From: JACRBK01 sp964427955
Lineage (GTDB): Bacteria; Chloroflexota; Anaerolineae; Aggregatilineales; Aggregatilineaceae
DNA: 15,092 bases
Direction: 5' to 3'
NCBI GenBank assembly: GCA_964427955.1
Contig: CAYRWY010000101.1
Span: 1-15,092 of the forward strand
Below the pieces are notes generated by a model. That model worked only from the letters and a program-made list of their open reading frames with translations, did no database searches and had not been told where the DNA came from. Shown in pieces: positions 1 to 9,048 of this stretch. A program made the position numbers and the translations under genes. Position 1 is the first letter of the stretch; every line of letters begins with the position of its first letter.

Positions 1-2196
<2,196 letters not shown>

Positions 2197-2424
2197 GGCG
2201 TACCCTCCTATGCGCTAGGGTGATGCTATTCGCTTGCAGCCAATCCAACGTGAGTGTTCAAACGGTAAATCCCAAAGAGACGCACAAGCAAAAACGGCGC
2301 TGGAGGCATTTTCTCCGGCGCTTCAAGCTGGTCTACTGAACCAGGGGTAGGGAAATCCTGTCACCACCCGAATCCGCCATACCCGGCATGGAGACTATAC
2401 ACGAAAATACTCGCCTATTGCCGA
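2197..2424 (-). promoter_or_regulatory. Structured leader of rpoC with tandem hairpins
   Basis: This is the untranslated region expected between the predicted transcription start near 2424 and the rpoC TTG. Read on the minus strand it can form three successive hairpins. The first pairs 2364-2369 with 2345-2350 (GGGTGG/CTACCC, one GU pair). The second is CTGGT/ACCAG at 2328-2344. The third is the terminator-like stem at 2290-2321. The ribosome binding site AGGAGG sits at 2203-2208. I do not recognise a known riboswitch class. The arrangement fits attenuation or autogenous control of beta' synthesis, but that role is inference. Confidence 0.5.
2290..2321 (-). terminator. Terminator-like hairpin inside the rpoC leader
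   Basis: On the minus strand GCGCCGGAG (2321-2313) and CTCCAGCGC (2305-2297) form a stem of 4+4 pairs around one C/A mismatch, with a 7-nt loop. It is followed two bases later by five T residues (2294-2290). It lies downstream of the predicted rpoC promoter and about 95 nt before the start codon, so it could act as an intrinsic attenuator. The mismatch and short T-run make it a weak terminator. Confidence 0.4.
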
Positions 2425-2430
2425 ACTTTG

Positions 2431-2459
2431 ATCATACCAGATTTTTCTCAGAAGAGCAA
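2431..2459 (-). promoter_or_regulatory. Predicted sigma70-type promoter of rpoC (extended -10)
   Basis: Minus-strand TTGCTC (2459-2454) is separated by exactly 17 nt from TATGAT (2436-2431). The -10 box is preceded by TGG, giving the extended form TGGTATGAT. Transcription would start near 2424. The ftsY promoter uses the same extended -10 form, which supports the call. Confidence 0.6.
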
Positions 2460-2567
2460 TATCAAAATTGTAGACCGGCTCTGGTGCGCTAGGGCACCCC
2501 AGCGGTCACGGGGGAAAGATGAGGAGAAAGCGAGAGCAGCGGCCTCCCTGGGACGGACAGGGCTAAG

Positions 2568-2592
2568 TAGGGGCAATTCGGAATTGCCCCTA
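2568..2592. repeat. GGGGC palindromic repeat, copy 1
   Basis: A perfect palindrome has 12-bp arms (TAGGGGCAATTC / GAATTGCCCCTA) around a single central G. It lies just beyond the stop of the zinc-ribbon gene at 2615. Neither strand has an adjoining T-run, so it is not a standard terminator. Related GGGGC...GCCC(C) palindromes occur at 6449, 6693 and 10852. The rest of 2460-2614 shows no gene. Confidence 0.6.
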
Positions 2593-2614
2593 TCCCACGA
2601 ATCGTCATTTCGGA

Positions 2615-3655
2615 TCAGACACGCACTTTGGTGCCGCAGTACTCGCAGGCCAGCTCAGTCATGCCGCGCACGAGCGAAGGCAGCGTCGCGCCGCAGGTCG
2701 GGCAAGTCGTGGGAGCCGCTTTAGCTGCGTCCGCCGCCGCCTTGTCCACCGGGATGGCGCGTTCTTTCTCGATCTCGCCGGAGATGGCCCGGCTCAACTG
2801 CTGCGCGTACCACTTCGAGTCGATCCCGCCGGACTTGATCTCGAAGGTCGTTTCGCCATAGTCGCCGCTGCTGAACTTCAGATGGATCAGGTCCTTACCG
2901 CCGAACAATCCCTTGTCCTCGTGCCTGGCCTCGGAGATCGCGCCGACCGGGACTTCAAACAGCACTTTCTGCACCTTTTCGCCGCCAAAGCCCAGGCGTC
3001 CGCCGACCTTCTCCTTTTGCTCGAAGATCAGGCGTTGGTCGGTGAGGTAGAGAATCCCGTCGGGCTTGTCTTTTTTGTCTTTGGCCCACTCGGCCTGGTG
3101 GGCCATGAACAGGGCTTCCGCCGGTTTCCAGGCGACGGTCGCTTCCGCCGCCAGCGAAAGGTACCCGTCGATCTTGCGGAGCTGATCCTTCGTCTGCGAG
3201 ACATTGTCGGGTACCTGGCCGTACAGCCCCTCGATCCGGCTGCGGGCCGCATCCGCGCCTTTTTCGACCGTCCCCATCGTCATCTTGAGCAAATTGTAGG
3301 TCTGCTCTTTGGCCTTGTCGCCAAACTGGCTTTCAAGCCGCTTCCACAGATCGCCCAGTTCGTCGAACTGGCCCTGAACGCGCGTGATCTCCTCGCCGAT
3401 CATGCGCTGGACCTGCTGGCGCACCTCGTCCCACTGCTTTTGCAGCACGGCAGCCTTCTGCTCCAGGTAGCCCGCGAAGGCGTAGCCTTTCTGGCGCAGC
3501 CCGGCGATCTCGCCCGGCAGCCCGGCGATCTCGGTGGAGACCTCGCCCAGCGTGCGGGTGACGTCGTCCATGCTCACTTTGTCGCGCAGCTCGTCGTACT
3601 TGCCGCGCAGTTCGGCTATTTTTTCCTGCAAGGTGGGCGGTTGGTTAGAACTCAT
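2615..3655 (-). CDS. Coiled-coil protein with PH/GRAM-like domain and C-terminal zinc ribbon (unknown function)
   Basis: This 346-residue protein has no named family that I recognise. Residues 1-175 are rich in charged heptad-like sequence and probably form helices or coiled coil. Residues about 180-300 hold a beta-rich stretch of PH/GRAM-like type (GILYLTDQRLIFEQKEKVGG, then LFEVPVGAISEA and LIHLKFSSGDYGETTFEI, ending in a helix near WYAQQL). The C-terminus is a four-cysteine zinc ribbon with Cys318, Cys321, Cys337 and Cys340 (CPTC...CEYC). There is no signal peptide or membrane helix, so it is probably cytoplasmic. The ATG has AGGAG 7 nt upstream. It follows the GH5 gene on the same strand after 89 nt, in which I see nothing else, so it may be co-transcribed. 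The domain call for the middle part is inferred from sequence pattern only. Confidence 0.8.
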   Translation of the reverse strand: MSSNQPPTLQEKIAELRGKYDELRDKVSMDDVTRTLGEVSTEIAGLPGEIAGLRQKGYAFAGYLEQKAAVLQKQWDEVRQQVQRMIGEEITRVQGQFDELGDLWKRLESQFGDKAKEQTYNLLKMTMGTVEKGADAARSRIEGLYGQVPDNVSQTKDQLRKIDGYLSLAAEATVAWKPAEALFMAHQAEWAKDKKDKPDGILYLTDQRLIFEQKEKVGGRLGFGGEKVQKVLFEVPVGAISEARHEDKGLFGGKDLIHLKFSSGDYGETTFEIKSGGIDSKWYAQQLSRAISGEIEKERAIPVDKAAADAAKAAPTTCPTCGATLPSLVRGMTELACEYCGTKVRV

Positions 3656-3744
3656 GACAATCTCCTGTGAAAATAGAAAGAGAGAAAAAGCAAGTTCTCA
3701 TCCCTCATGGCACCGCGTTGGCCAGACTCGATCTGGCGACACCC

Positions 3745-4902
3745 CTACCACGTCACGGACAGCCCCAGCGCCTCGGCCAGCGCCAGGTCGATGAAGATTC
3801 CGCCGTTGTCGCGGCGGGCCGGGCCAAATTCGCCGTAATAGTCCCAGACGGTCCAGCCGATGCCGTAATGGTCGAAGGCGGTACGCAGATCATGATACCA
3901 CTGGACGCGATCCGCTGCCGGAGCCGCCTCGTTGTAGGCGCCGAACTCGTCGCAGATCACGCGCACGCCGTGCTGCTGCGCCCAGGCCGCTGCCGCGCCG
4001 ACACGCTGATCGAGACGGGCCGCGTCCCAGCGTTCGTCGCCGTACTGGACGAGATTGGCGCGCACTTCCGCGTCGTCGTAGTCGTCCAGCAGCGGCGCGA
4101 TCACCTCTGGGCTGGAGGGGTACGGGATGCCGTGCAGCGCCTGGGTCACCCACCAGCTCCACTCGGCGGACTGGTGCGTGAACAAAAACGGCTCGTAGAA
4201 ATGGAAATTGTAGACAATGTTCGGATCGTCCAGCGGCGTCAGGTCGAGCAGGGTGTCGATCCCGGACCACAGCGCCCCGGTCGCGATCAGGGTGTGGTCC
4301 GGCGCGACGTCCCGGATCGCCGCCAGCAGGCGCGCTTGCAGGGGCGGCCAGCGCGACGGATCGTCCTGGAAGACCGGCTCGTTCATCGGCTCGAAGAAGA
4401 TCAGCTCCGGATCGCGCACGGCGAGGTGCGCGGCGAACGACTGCCAGAACCGGATGAAGGTTTCGACAAACGCGCCGTCATTTTCGAGCGCGCCGGAATA
4501 GATCGACGCATCCGAATCCGCCAGCGAGGTGCTGTGCAGATCGACGATCACGGCCAGATCCGCGGCTTGAATCAGGTCGAGGCCCTGGTCGAAGACGGCC
4601 AGCATATCGTCGCGGAGCAGATCCGGATCACCCGCGTCGTACAGCATCTCGAAGTCGATGGGAATCCGCACGCAGGTGAAGCCCAGGCGGTGCAGCGTCG
4701 CGAAATCCTGGGCGTCGAAGTAATGGGCGACGTCGTCCAGGCTCTCCGGCGCGTACCAGAACCAGCCGGGAAGATTCGCGCCGCGGGCCAGCCGGGCGTA
4801 ACGGGCGTCGCTCACGCCGGACGATTGGGCCTGCACGCCAGTCAAAGGAAGCGCCGCTACTGCCAGCAGCAGCGCCAAGGTAATCCGCCAGATACGGCTC
4901 AT
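3745..4902 (-). CDS. Secreted glycoside hydrolase family 5 (endoglucanase-like)
   Basis: This 385-residue protein is a retaining glycoside hydrolase of the (beta/alpha)8 GH5/cellulase type, expected to cut beta-linked glycans outside the membrane. Residues 1-26 form a signal peptide (basic start, hydrophobic core, AQA cleavage-type end). Family landmarks are VRIP (Arg79), DLHS (His123), the acid/base Glu175 in FFEPMNEP, NFHFYEP (His234, Tyr236), the nucleophile Glu319 in VICDEFG, and the substrate-stacking Trp353 in TVWDYYGEFG. Length suits a single catalytic domain without a carbohydrate-binding module. The AGGAG of its ribosome binding site overlaps the stop of the DinB gene, which ends 9 nt upstream, so the two are probably translated from one message. 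The exact substrate cannot be read from the sequence. Confidence 0.9.
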   Translation of the reverse strand: MSRIWRITLALLLAVAALPLTGVQAQSSGVSDARYARLARGANLPGWFWYAPESLDDVAHYFDAQDFATLHRLGFTCVRIPIDFEMLYDAGDPDLLRDDMLAVFDQGLDLIQAADLAVIVDLHSTSLADSDASIYSGALENDGAFVETFIRFWQSFAAHLAVRDPELIFFEPMNEPVFQDDPSRWPPLQARLLAAIRDVAPDHTLIATGALWSGIDTLLDLTPLDDPNIVYNFHFYEPFLFTHQSAEWSWWVTQALHGIPYPSSPEVIAPLLDDYDDAEVRANLVQYGDERWDAARLDQRVGAAAAWAQQHGVRVICDEFGAYNEAAPAADRVQWYHDLRTAFDHYGIGWTVWDYYGEFGPARRDNGGIFIDLALAEALGLSVTW

Positions 4903-4911
4903 CGGAGGCTC

Positions 4912-5439
4912 CTAGAGCTTCGCCAGATAGTCGTCGCGCAGGCTTTGCGTGTGATGTTCGGCGTGACCCGCCAGCATGTAGATCAGCGCGCGAGCGCTCA
5001 CCACCCAGCCGCTCGCCATGCCCAGACGCAAACTCGCTTCCGCGGGCAGCGGCTTGAAAGCCAACAGATTGGCCCGGCGCACCAGGTCGAATTCCTCCAG
5101 CAGATCGGCCAGGGTGCGCGCGCCGTAGTTCGTCGCGCGGATGTAGGCATCCTGATCGAAGCCCGGCAGCGGCGTCTGATCCTGGCGCGAGACGCGCAGC
5201 ACGCGATAGGCGAAGACGCGCTCGGTGTCGATCATGTGGCCGACCACTTCCTTGATACTCCACTCGGCGGGACCGGGGCGAAAATCCGCCTGCTCCGGGG
5301 TCAGCTTCGCCAGCAGCGTACGCAAGGTCGGGATCTGCCCGGCCAGAATGTCGAAGATGTCGCCTTCGGGCACACGGGCAATGTAACCGGCATAAAACGG
5401 CGCGTATTCATGCTCAGGAGGGCGGGAGATGGTCATCAT
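4912..5439 (-). CDS. DinB-family (DinB/YfiT-like four-helix metal-binding) protein
   Basis: The product has 175 residues from the ATG at 5439; an in-frame ATG at 5469 would add 10 residues but lacks as good a ribosome binding site, whereas AAGGAAG stands before 5439. The sequence has the DinB-fold pattern: an early helix, then PAEWSIKEVVGHMIDTERVFAYRVLR, and late LAGHAEHHTQSLR. Counting from the longer ATG, His78, His169 and His173 make the usual metal-binding triad. DinB-fold proteins include thiol-dependent transferases, and many have unknown function; no partner thiol is evident here. It overlaps the end of the upstream membrane-protein gene by 26 nt and is followed closely by the GH5 gene, so translation coupling is likely. 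Confidence 0.85.
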   Translation of the reverse strand: MMTISRPPEHEYAPFYAGYIARVPEGDIFDILAGQIPTLRTLLAKLTPEQADFRPGPAEWSIKEVVGHMIDTERVFAYRVLRVSRQDQTPLPGFDQDAYIRATNYGARTLADLLEEFDLVRRANLLAFKPLPAEASLRLGMASGWVVSARALIYMLAGHAEHHTQSLRDDYLAKL

Positions 5440-6370
5440 CAAGCTTCCTTTCGTCATCAGTTGGATCATCCAACAGGGTGGGCATTCGCCAGTCGGGCCG
5501 CTGACCCCGTTTTTCCTTCTCGGCGTCTTTGGCTTTGCGCGGGCTGAACAGCAGTTCGCGGAGCACGATGATCGCGTAGATCGTGCCCAACAGCAAGGTC
5601 GCCAGGACCCAAAAACTCGGAATGAAGGCGGAGGCCAGGACCAGCAGGATCACCAGCACGATCAGCAGAATGCCGAGGTACACGTAGCCGCAGTCTTTGT
5701 CGTCGCACTCCGGCAGCGAGATCGACGTGCCGCTGCTGAGGTCGTCCACGTAGAACCAGCTATGGTAGATGTACGATCCGCGCGACTGGTGAACGGAGGT
5801 GGTCCCGGCGCCCGTGTCCAGACGCGGGCTGGCGACCTCGGACTCGGCGAAGTAGACGCCGAGCAGCGCACAGAAGATACTGCCGATCAGAGGGACCATG
5901 ATCACCCAGGTCGGCAGGCGCATATGCCGGACCTGGAACCAGTTCGTCTGGAAACAGATCAGCGCGGCGATGACCGAAACCGCCGTCGCGACCAGGATCA
6001 CGTTGATCCCGCCCCAGGTGGCGTCCCACTTGTCATAGATCGTGAACAAGACCGGGAGCGCCAGCACGTCGATCACGGCCAGCACGACCAGCCCGTGCGC
6101 GCGGGTGAATTCCAGGTTTTGCAGCGCGATCCAGTCGTCGGCCAGCAGCTCGCGCCAGTTTTCGACCTCGTCGGCCAGTTGGGTGTATTCGGAGACGGTG
6201 CTCGAAAACAGGATCAGGGCCGCGAGCAGCACGCCCGCGCCCGGAAAGATCAGCACTTCGAGGGGGATGAAGCGGCCCACGTTGAGGTAGTAGACGGCCA
6301 TGATCGCCGCTACCCAGAAGGACAATCCGGCGAGCGCCGCCGCCAGCTTCGCGTTCCGTGAGGCTAACAT
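5414..6370 (-). CDS. Seven-helix integral membrane protein of unknown function
   Basis: The 318-residue product starts at the ATG at 6370, which has a purine-rich AGGGGGG block a few bases upstream; the open frame extends 36 residues further, but that part is arginine-rich and not membrane-like. Predicted membrane segments lie near residues 8-28, 37-56, 93-112, 120-140, 154-174, 229-250 and 252-271. Between segments 5 and 6 is a loop of about 55 residues, rich in Ser, Thr and Tyr, with a CDDKDC pair (Cys222, Cys227) that could form a disulphide outside the cell. The tail from about 275 is charged and probably cytoplasmic. I recognise no family. It is the first gene of a tight set with DinB and GH5, which suggests a linked envelope or polysaccharide role, but only by context. 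Confidence 0.8.
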   Translation of the reverse strand: MLASRNAKLAAALAGLSFWVAAIMAVYYLNVGRFIPLEVLIFPGAGVLLAALILFSSTVSEYTQLADEVENWRELLADDWIALQNLEFTRAHGLVVLAVIDVLALPVLFTIYDKWDATWGGINVILVATAVSVIAALICFQTNWFQVRHMRLPTWVIMVPLIGSIFCALLGVYFAESEVASPRLDTGAGTTSVHQSRGSYIYHSWFYVDDLSSGTSISLPECDDKDCGYVYLGILLIVLVILLVLASAFIPSFWVLATLLLGTIYAIIVLRELLFSPRKAKDAEKEKRGQRPDWRMPTLLDDPTDDERKLDDDHLPPS

Positions 6371-6448
6371 TGCACCCCCCTGCACTCGATGATCCTGACG
6401 AGCGTTGACGACCCGGATCGACCCGTCCCGCAAACACCGGTAATATTC

Positions 6449-6481
6449 GTAGGGGCTTGCCCTGCCCAAAGCGGGCACCCC
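6449..6481. repeat. GGGGC palindromic repeat, copy 2 (imperfect)
   Basis: GTAGGGGC is followed by an inner GCCC...GGGC stem and then CCCC, forming an imperfect hairpin with a small bulge. It resembles the GTAGGGGC...GCCCCTAC type seen elsewhere in the window but its right end has decayed. It lies in the 411-nt gap between the membrane-protein gene and prfB, where I see no gene. Confidence 0.45.
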
Positions 6482-6527
6482 AACGCCCTTTTACTTTTAG
6501 ATGCGGTAATCGTCGGGTTCTTGTCCC

Positions 6528-6651
6528 GGCCTCACCCCCCGACCCCCTCTCCATTCGAAAAACACAATGGAGAGGGGGAGAAAACCGAGGCGCTGATGCC
6601 CCTCTCCATCGTTTTCTGATGGAGAGGGGTGAGGGGTGAGGCCGTTTTTTT
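6528..6651. repeat. Composite inverted repeat able to fold as a three-way junction
   Basis: The outer arms GGCCTCACCCC (6528-6538) and GGGGTGAGGCC (6633-6643) are perfect complements. Inside are two perfect hairpins: CCCCCTCTCCATT/AATGGAGAGGGGG (6543-6555 with 6566-6578, 10-nt loop) and CCCCTCTCCATC/GATGGAGAGGGG (6599-6610 with 6618-6629, 7-nt loop). A run of seven T follows at 6645-6651. The whole looks like a non-coding palindromic element of REP/MITE type. The T-run would make it a terminator on the plus strand, but no plus-strand gene ends here. Confidence 0.75.
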
Positions 6652-6692
6652 CTCCTACAACAGGAGATCAGACACTTAAGTTGACGTCTATT

Positions 6693-6716
6693 GGGCGTAC
6701 TGCAATACGCCCCTAC
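6693..6716. repeat. GGGGC palindromic repeat, copy 3
   Basis: GGGCGTA and TACGCCC form a 7-bp perfect stem with a 6-nt loop, flanked on the right by CTAC. Read on the minus strand it is GTAGGGGCGTA...TACGCCC. It lies 66 nt beyond the prfB stop but has no adjoining T-run. Confidence 0.5.
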
Positions 6717-6781
6717 GAGACCCGATCATTTACAGGATGAGGCAGTCAGGGACAATCCATGAATTATCCACACGCCTGCCG

Positions 6782-7874
6782 CTAGGAGTCCGATCCCACG
6801 CGGGCGGCGAGATAGGCTTCCATGAATTCGTCCAGATCGCCGTCGAGCACGCCCTGGGTGTTGCCGGACTCGTGATTGGTGCGCGTATCCTTGACCAGCC
6901 GGTACGGGTGCAGCACGTAGGAACGGATGGCGTTGCCCCACTCGGCGCTGACGTGCTCGCCCTTGAGTTCGGCAAACTCCTCTTCCTGCTTCTGACGGCT
7001 GAGATCGAGCAGGCGCATCTTGAGCACCTGCATGGCCCGCTCGCGGTTCTGCGTCTGGCTGCGCTCGTTCTGGCAGGTCACGACGATCCCGGTCGGGACG
7101 TGCGTGATCCGGATCGCGGTGGCATTCTTCTGGACGTTCTGGCCCCCGGCCCCGCTGCTGCGGTAGACGTCGATTTGCAGGTCTTTTTCCTCGACCACGA
7201 TGTCGATGTCGTCCTGCACGTCCGGCCAGACTTCCACCAGCGAAAAGGAGGTGTGCCGCCGGTGATTCGAGTCGAACGGGCTGAGACGCACCAGACGGTG
7301 GACACCGCGCTCGGACTTGAGATAGCCGTACACGTAGTCCCCCCGGATCAGCAGGGTCGCGCTCTTGATCCCGGCCTCGTCGCCTTCCATCTCGGACACC
7401 ACCTCGACCTTGAAGCCGCGCCGCTCGGCCCAGCGCAGGTACATGCGCAGCAGCATTTGCGCCCAGTCCTGAGCATCGGTCCCGCCCGCCCCGGCGTGCA
7501 CGGCCAGATAGGCGTCTTCGACGTCGTATTGGCCGCTCAGCTTGGCACGAAAGACCAGATGATCGACCGTCGCGCGCAGCTCGTCCGCCTCGGTGGCGAG
7601 ATCCTCGGCCATGCTGTCATCGCCCATGTCGGCCAGTTCGGTGGCGTCACTGATGCGCTGGAGGGTATCCTGCCAGACGGTAACCCCGGCCTTCAGCCGT
7701 GCGAGACGGCGCATGGTGCGCTGGGCGGCGTCGGGATTGTTCCAGAAATCGGGCTGGGCCGACTGCTCTTCGAGCGTCGCCAGTTCCTCGGCGTCATGAG
7801 CGACGTCAAAGACGCTCCATAAGCTGCTCGACGGTCTGGCGCAGGGCGTTCAACTGGCTGATCAGGGCTTCCAC
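6782..7874 (-). CDS. prfB: Peptide chain release factor 2 (programmed +1 frameshift)
   Basis: RF2 reads UGA and UAA stop codons and triggers release of the finished protein. Two frames are joined. The first 22 codons run from the GTG at 7874 to CTT at 7811-7809, followed by an in-frame TGA (7808-7806). The ribosome slips +1 onto GAC (7807-7805) and reads on to the TAG at 6784-6782. The joined product is 363 residues, the usual RF2 length. SPF, the stop-codon recognition tripeptide specific to RF2, is at about residues 198-200, and the catalytic GGQ is at about 243-245. The ribosome binding site GAGGAG lies in the last codons of ftsY, whose stop is 5 nt upstream, so the pair is translationally coupled. 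This is not a pseudogene: the frameshift site is canonical. Confidence 0.96.
7805..7818 (-). promoter_or_regulatory. Programmed +1 frameshift site of prfB
   Basis: On the minus strand the order is GGAG (7818-7815), CGT, CTT, TGA, C. The Shine-Dalgarno-like GGAG stands three bases before the CTT slip codon, as in the E. coli site with CTT TGA C. When RF2 is scarce, termination at TGA is slow and the ribosome shifts, making more RF2. The feedback is established for the family and all its sequence elements are here. Confidence 0.93.
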
Positions 7875-7879
7875 GGCGA

Positions 7880-8791
7880 TTACTCCTCACTTCCATTCTC
7901 GAACAGGCTGTCCACGAAGGACGTCGGGTTGAAAAACACCAGGTCGTAGATCGATTCGCCGATGCCGATATAGTGCACCGGCAGACCCATCTCGCGCTGG
8001 ATGGCGAACAACATGCCGCCTTTGGCCGAGCTGTCCAGCTTGGTCACGACCAGGCCGGTGATGTCGATGGCTTCCTGGAATTTTTTGGCCTGGGTGAGCG
8101 CATTCTGGCCGGTCGTGCCGTCCAGGACCAGCAGCGCCTCGTGCGGGGCGTCGGGAATAACCTTGCGCAGCACGTCGCGCACCTTGACCAGTTCGGCCAT
8201 CAGGTTGAAGTTGCTGTGCAGACGCCCGGCGGTGTCCACGATCAGCACCTCGGCTTTGCGCGCCCGCGCCGCGCTGATGGCGTCGTACACCACCGCGCCG
8301 GGGTCGCTGCCCGGCGATCCGGCGATGACCGGCACGCCCGCGCGCTCGCCCCACTGCTTCAACTGCTCCACCGCCGCCGCGCGGAAGGTGTCGCCCGCCG
8401 CGATGATGACCTTGCGATCATTCAGGCGCATCCGGTAGGCCAGCTTGCCGATGGTGGTGGTCTTGCCCGACCCGTTCACGCCCGCGATCAGCACGACCGA
8501 CAGCTCGCGCCCGCTCAGGTTGAGCGGCGTCGGCTCCATGAGCAGCTTGCGCAGTTCTTCCTTGAGGGCCTCGACCAGTTGATCTTTCTTGACGATCCCG
8601 TCTTTTTTGACGCGGCCTTTCATGGTTTCGACCAGCTTGAGCGTCGTCGGCACGCCGACATCGGCCTGCACCAGCAGGGCCTCGACCTCGTCCCAGGTAT
8701 CGTCGTCAATATCCGTCGCGCCGAACGCCTGGGCAATCCGCCCGAAGAACGATTGGCGCGTCCGCTTGAGTCCATCTCGTAAGGATGCCAC
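7880..8791 (-). CDS. ftsY: Signal recognition particle receptor FtsY
   Basis: FtsY is the SRP-family GTPase that docks SRP-bound ribosomes at the membrane. The 303-residue product is a compact NG form without the long acidic A domain of E. coli. The N domain spans about residues 1-90. The G domain has the P-loop GVNGSGKTT (104-112), DTFRAAA (134-140), DTAGR (186-190), TKLD (250-253) and the closing GIGE (276-279). The start is a GTG at 8791 with GAGGAT upstream. The final codons GAG GAG TAA supply the ribosome binding site for prfB, which begins 5 nt after the stop. Confidence 0.96.
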   Translation of the reverse strand: MASLRDGLKRTRQSFFGRIAQAFGATDIDDDTWDEVEALLVQADVGVPTTLKLVETMKGRVKKDGIVKKDQLVEALKEELRKLLMEPTPLNLSGRELSVVLIAGVNGSGKTTTIGKLAYRMRLNDRKVIIAAGDTFRAAAVEQLKQWGERAGVPVIAGSPGSDPGAVVYDAISAARARKAEVLIVDTAGRLHSNFNLMAELVKVRDVLRKVIPDAPHEALLVLDGTTGQNALTQAKKFQEAIDITGLVVTKLDSSAKGGMLFAIQREMGLPVHYIGIGESIYDLVFFNPTSFVDSLFENGSEE

Positions 8792-8838
8792 GCTGTTCTA
8801 TCCTCAACTTCTACGCGAAACACGATCACACCGCCGTG

Positions 8839-8867
8839 ATTATACCAGAGCGGCGGGGTCATGACAT
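8839..8867 (-). promoter_or_regulatory. Predicted promoter of ftsY-prfB (extended -10)
   Basis: Minus-strand ATGTCA (8867-8862) stands 17 nt from a perfect TATAAT (8844-8839), which is preceded by TGG. Transcription would begin near 8832, about 40 nt before the ftsY GTG. Confidence 0.65.
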
Positions 8868-8961
8868 AGAGAGGTCGAGAGTTGCCAGTTCGCTACTTGC
8901 CATCCCAGGCCCCGACTTTTTCCTTCTCGATTGAAGCATTCCTGCGAGTAATAATATAACA

Positions 8962-8970
8962 AATATACCA
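8962..8970 (-). promoter_or_regulatory. Possible second extended -10 element facing ftsY
   Basis: Minus-strand TGGTATATT matches the extended -10 form of the ftsY and rpoC promoters. No convincing -35 box lies 16-18 nt upstream, and it is inside AT-rich sequence where such matches arise easily. Confidence 0.25.
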
Positions 8971-8975
8971 GATCA

Positions 8976-9031
8976 TTCAAATGATATATTTTTTAATTTA
9001 TATTTTATGATTGATTAAAATGATATTTTAT
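8976..9031. repeat. Two 17-bp AT-rich direct repeats, possible operator
   Basis: TTCAAATGATATATTTT (8976-8992) and TTAAAATGATATTTTAT (9015-9031) share 13 of 17 positions, with the core AAATGATAT, and their starts are 39 bp apart. The first overlaps the small palindrome ATCATTCAAATGAT (8972-8985). They lie in the most AT-rich part of the window, between the divergent ftsY and radical SAM units and just upstream of a possible plus-strand promoter. Binding of a regulator is inference. Confidence 0.35.
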
Positions 9032-9042
9032 GTTAGTATAAC
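9015..9042 (+). promoter_or_regulatory. Candidate promoter for the radical SAM cassette leader
   Basis: TTAAAA (9015-9020) lies 16 nt before TATAAC (9037-9042); an alternative -35, TTGATT at 9011-9016, would give a 20-nt spacer. Transcription would begin near 9049. The second AT-rich repeat overlaps the -35 region, so a bound regulator could block it. The boxes are modest matches in AT-rich sequence. Confidence 0.35.
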
Positions 9043-9048
9043 TACATC

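Noticed and set aside
3667..5547. A 626-codon open frame on the plus strand
   Set aside because: It is antisense to the GH5 and DinB genes; its Arg/Gln/Val-rich translation is typical of a shadow frame in GC-rich DNA.
6645..6651. The T-run after the composite repeat as a functional terminator for a neighbouring gene
   Set aside because: It would act on the plus strand, but both neighbouring genes are on the minus strand.
7805..7874. prfB as a pseudogene because of the in-frame TGA
   Set aside because: The TGA lies in the standard RF2 programmed frameshift context, and the rest of the gene is intact.
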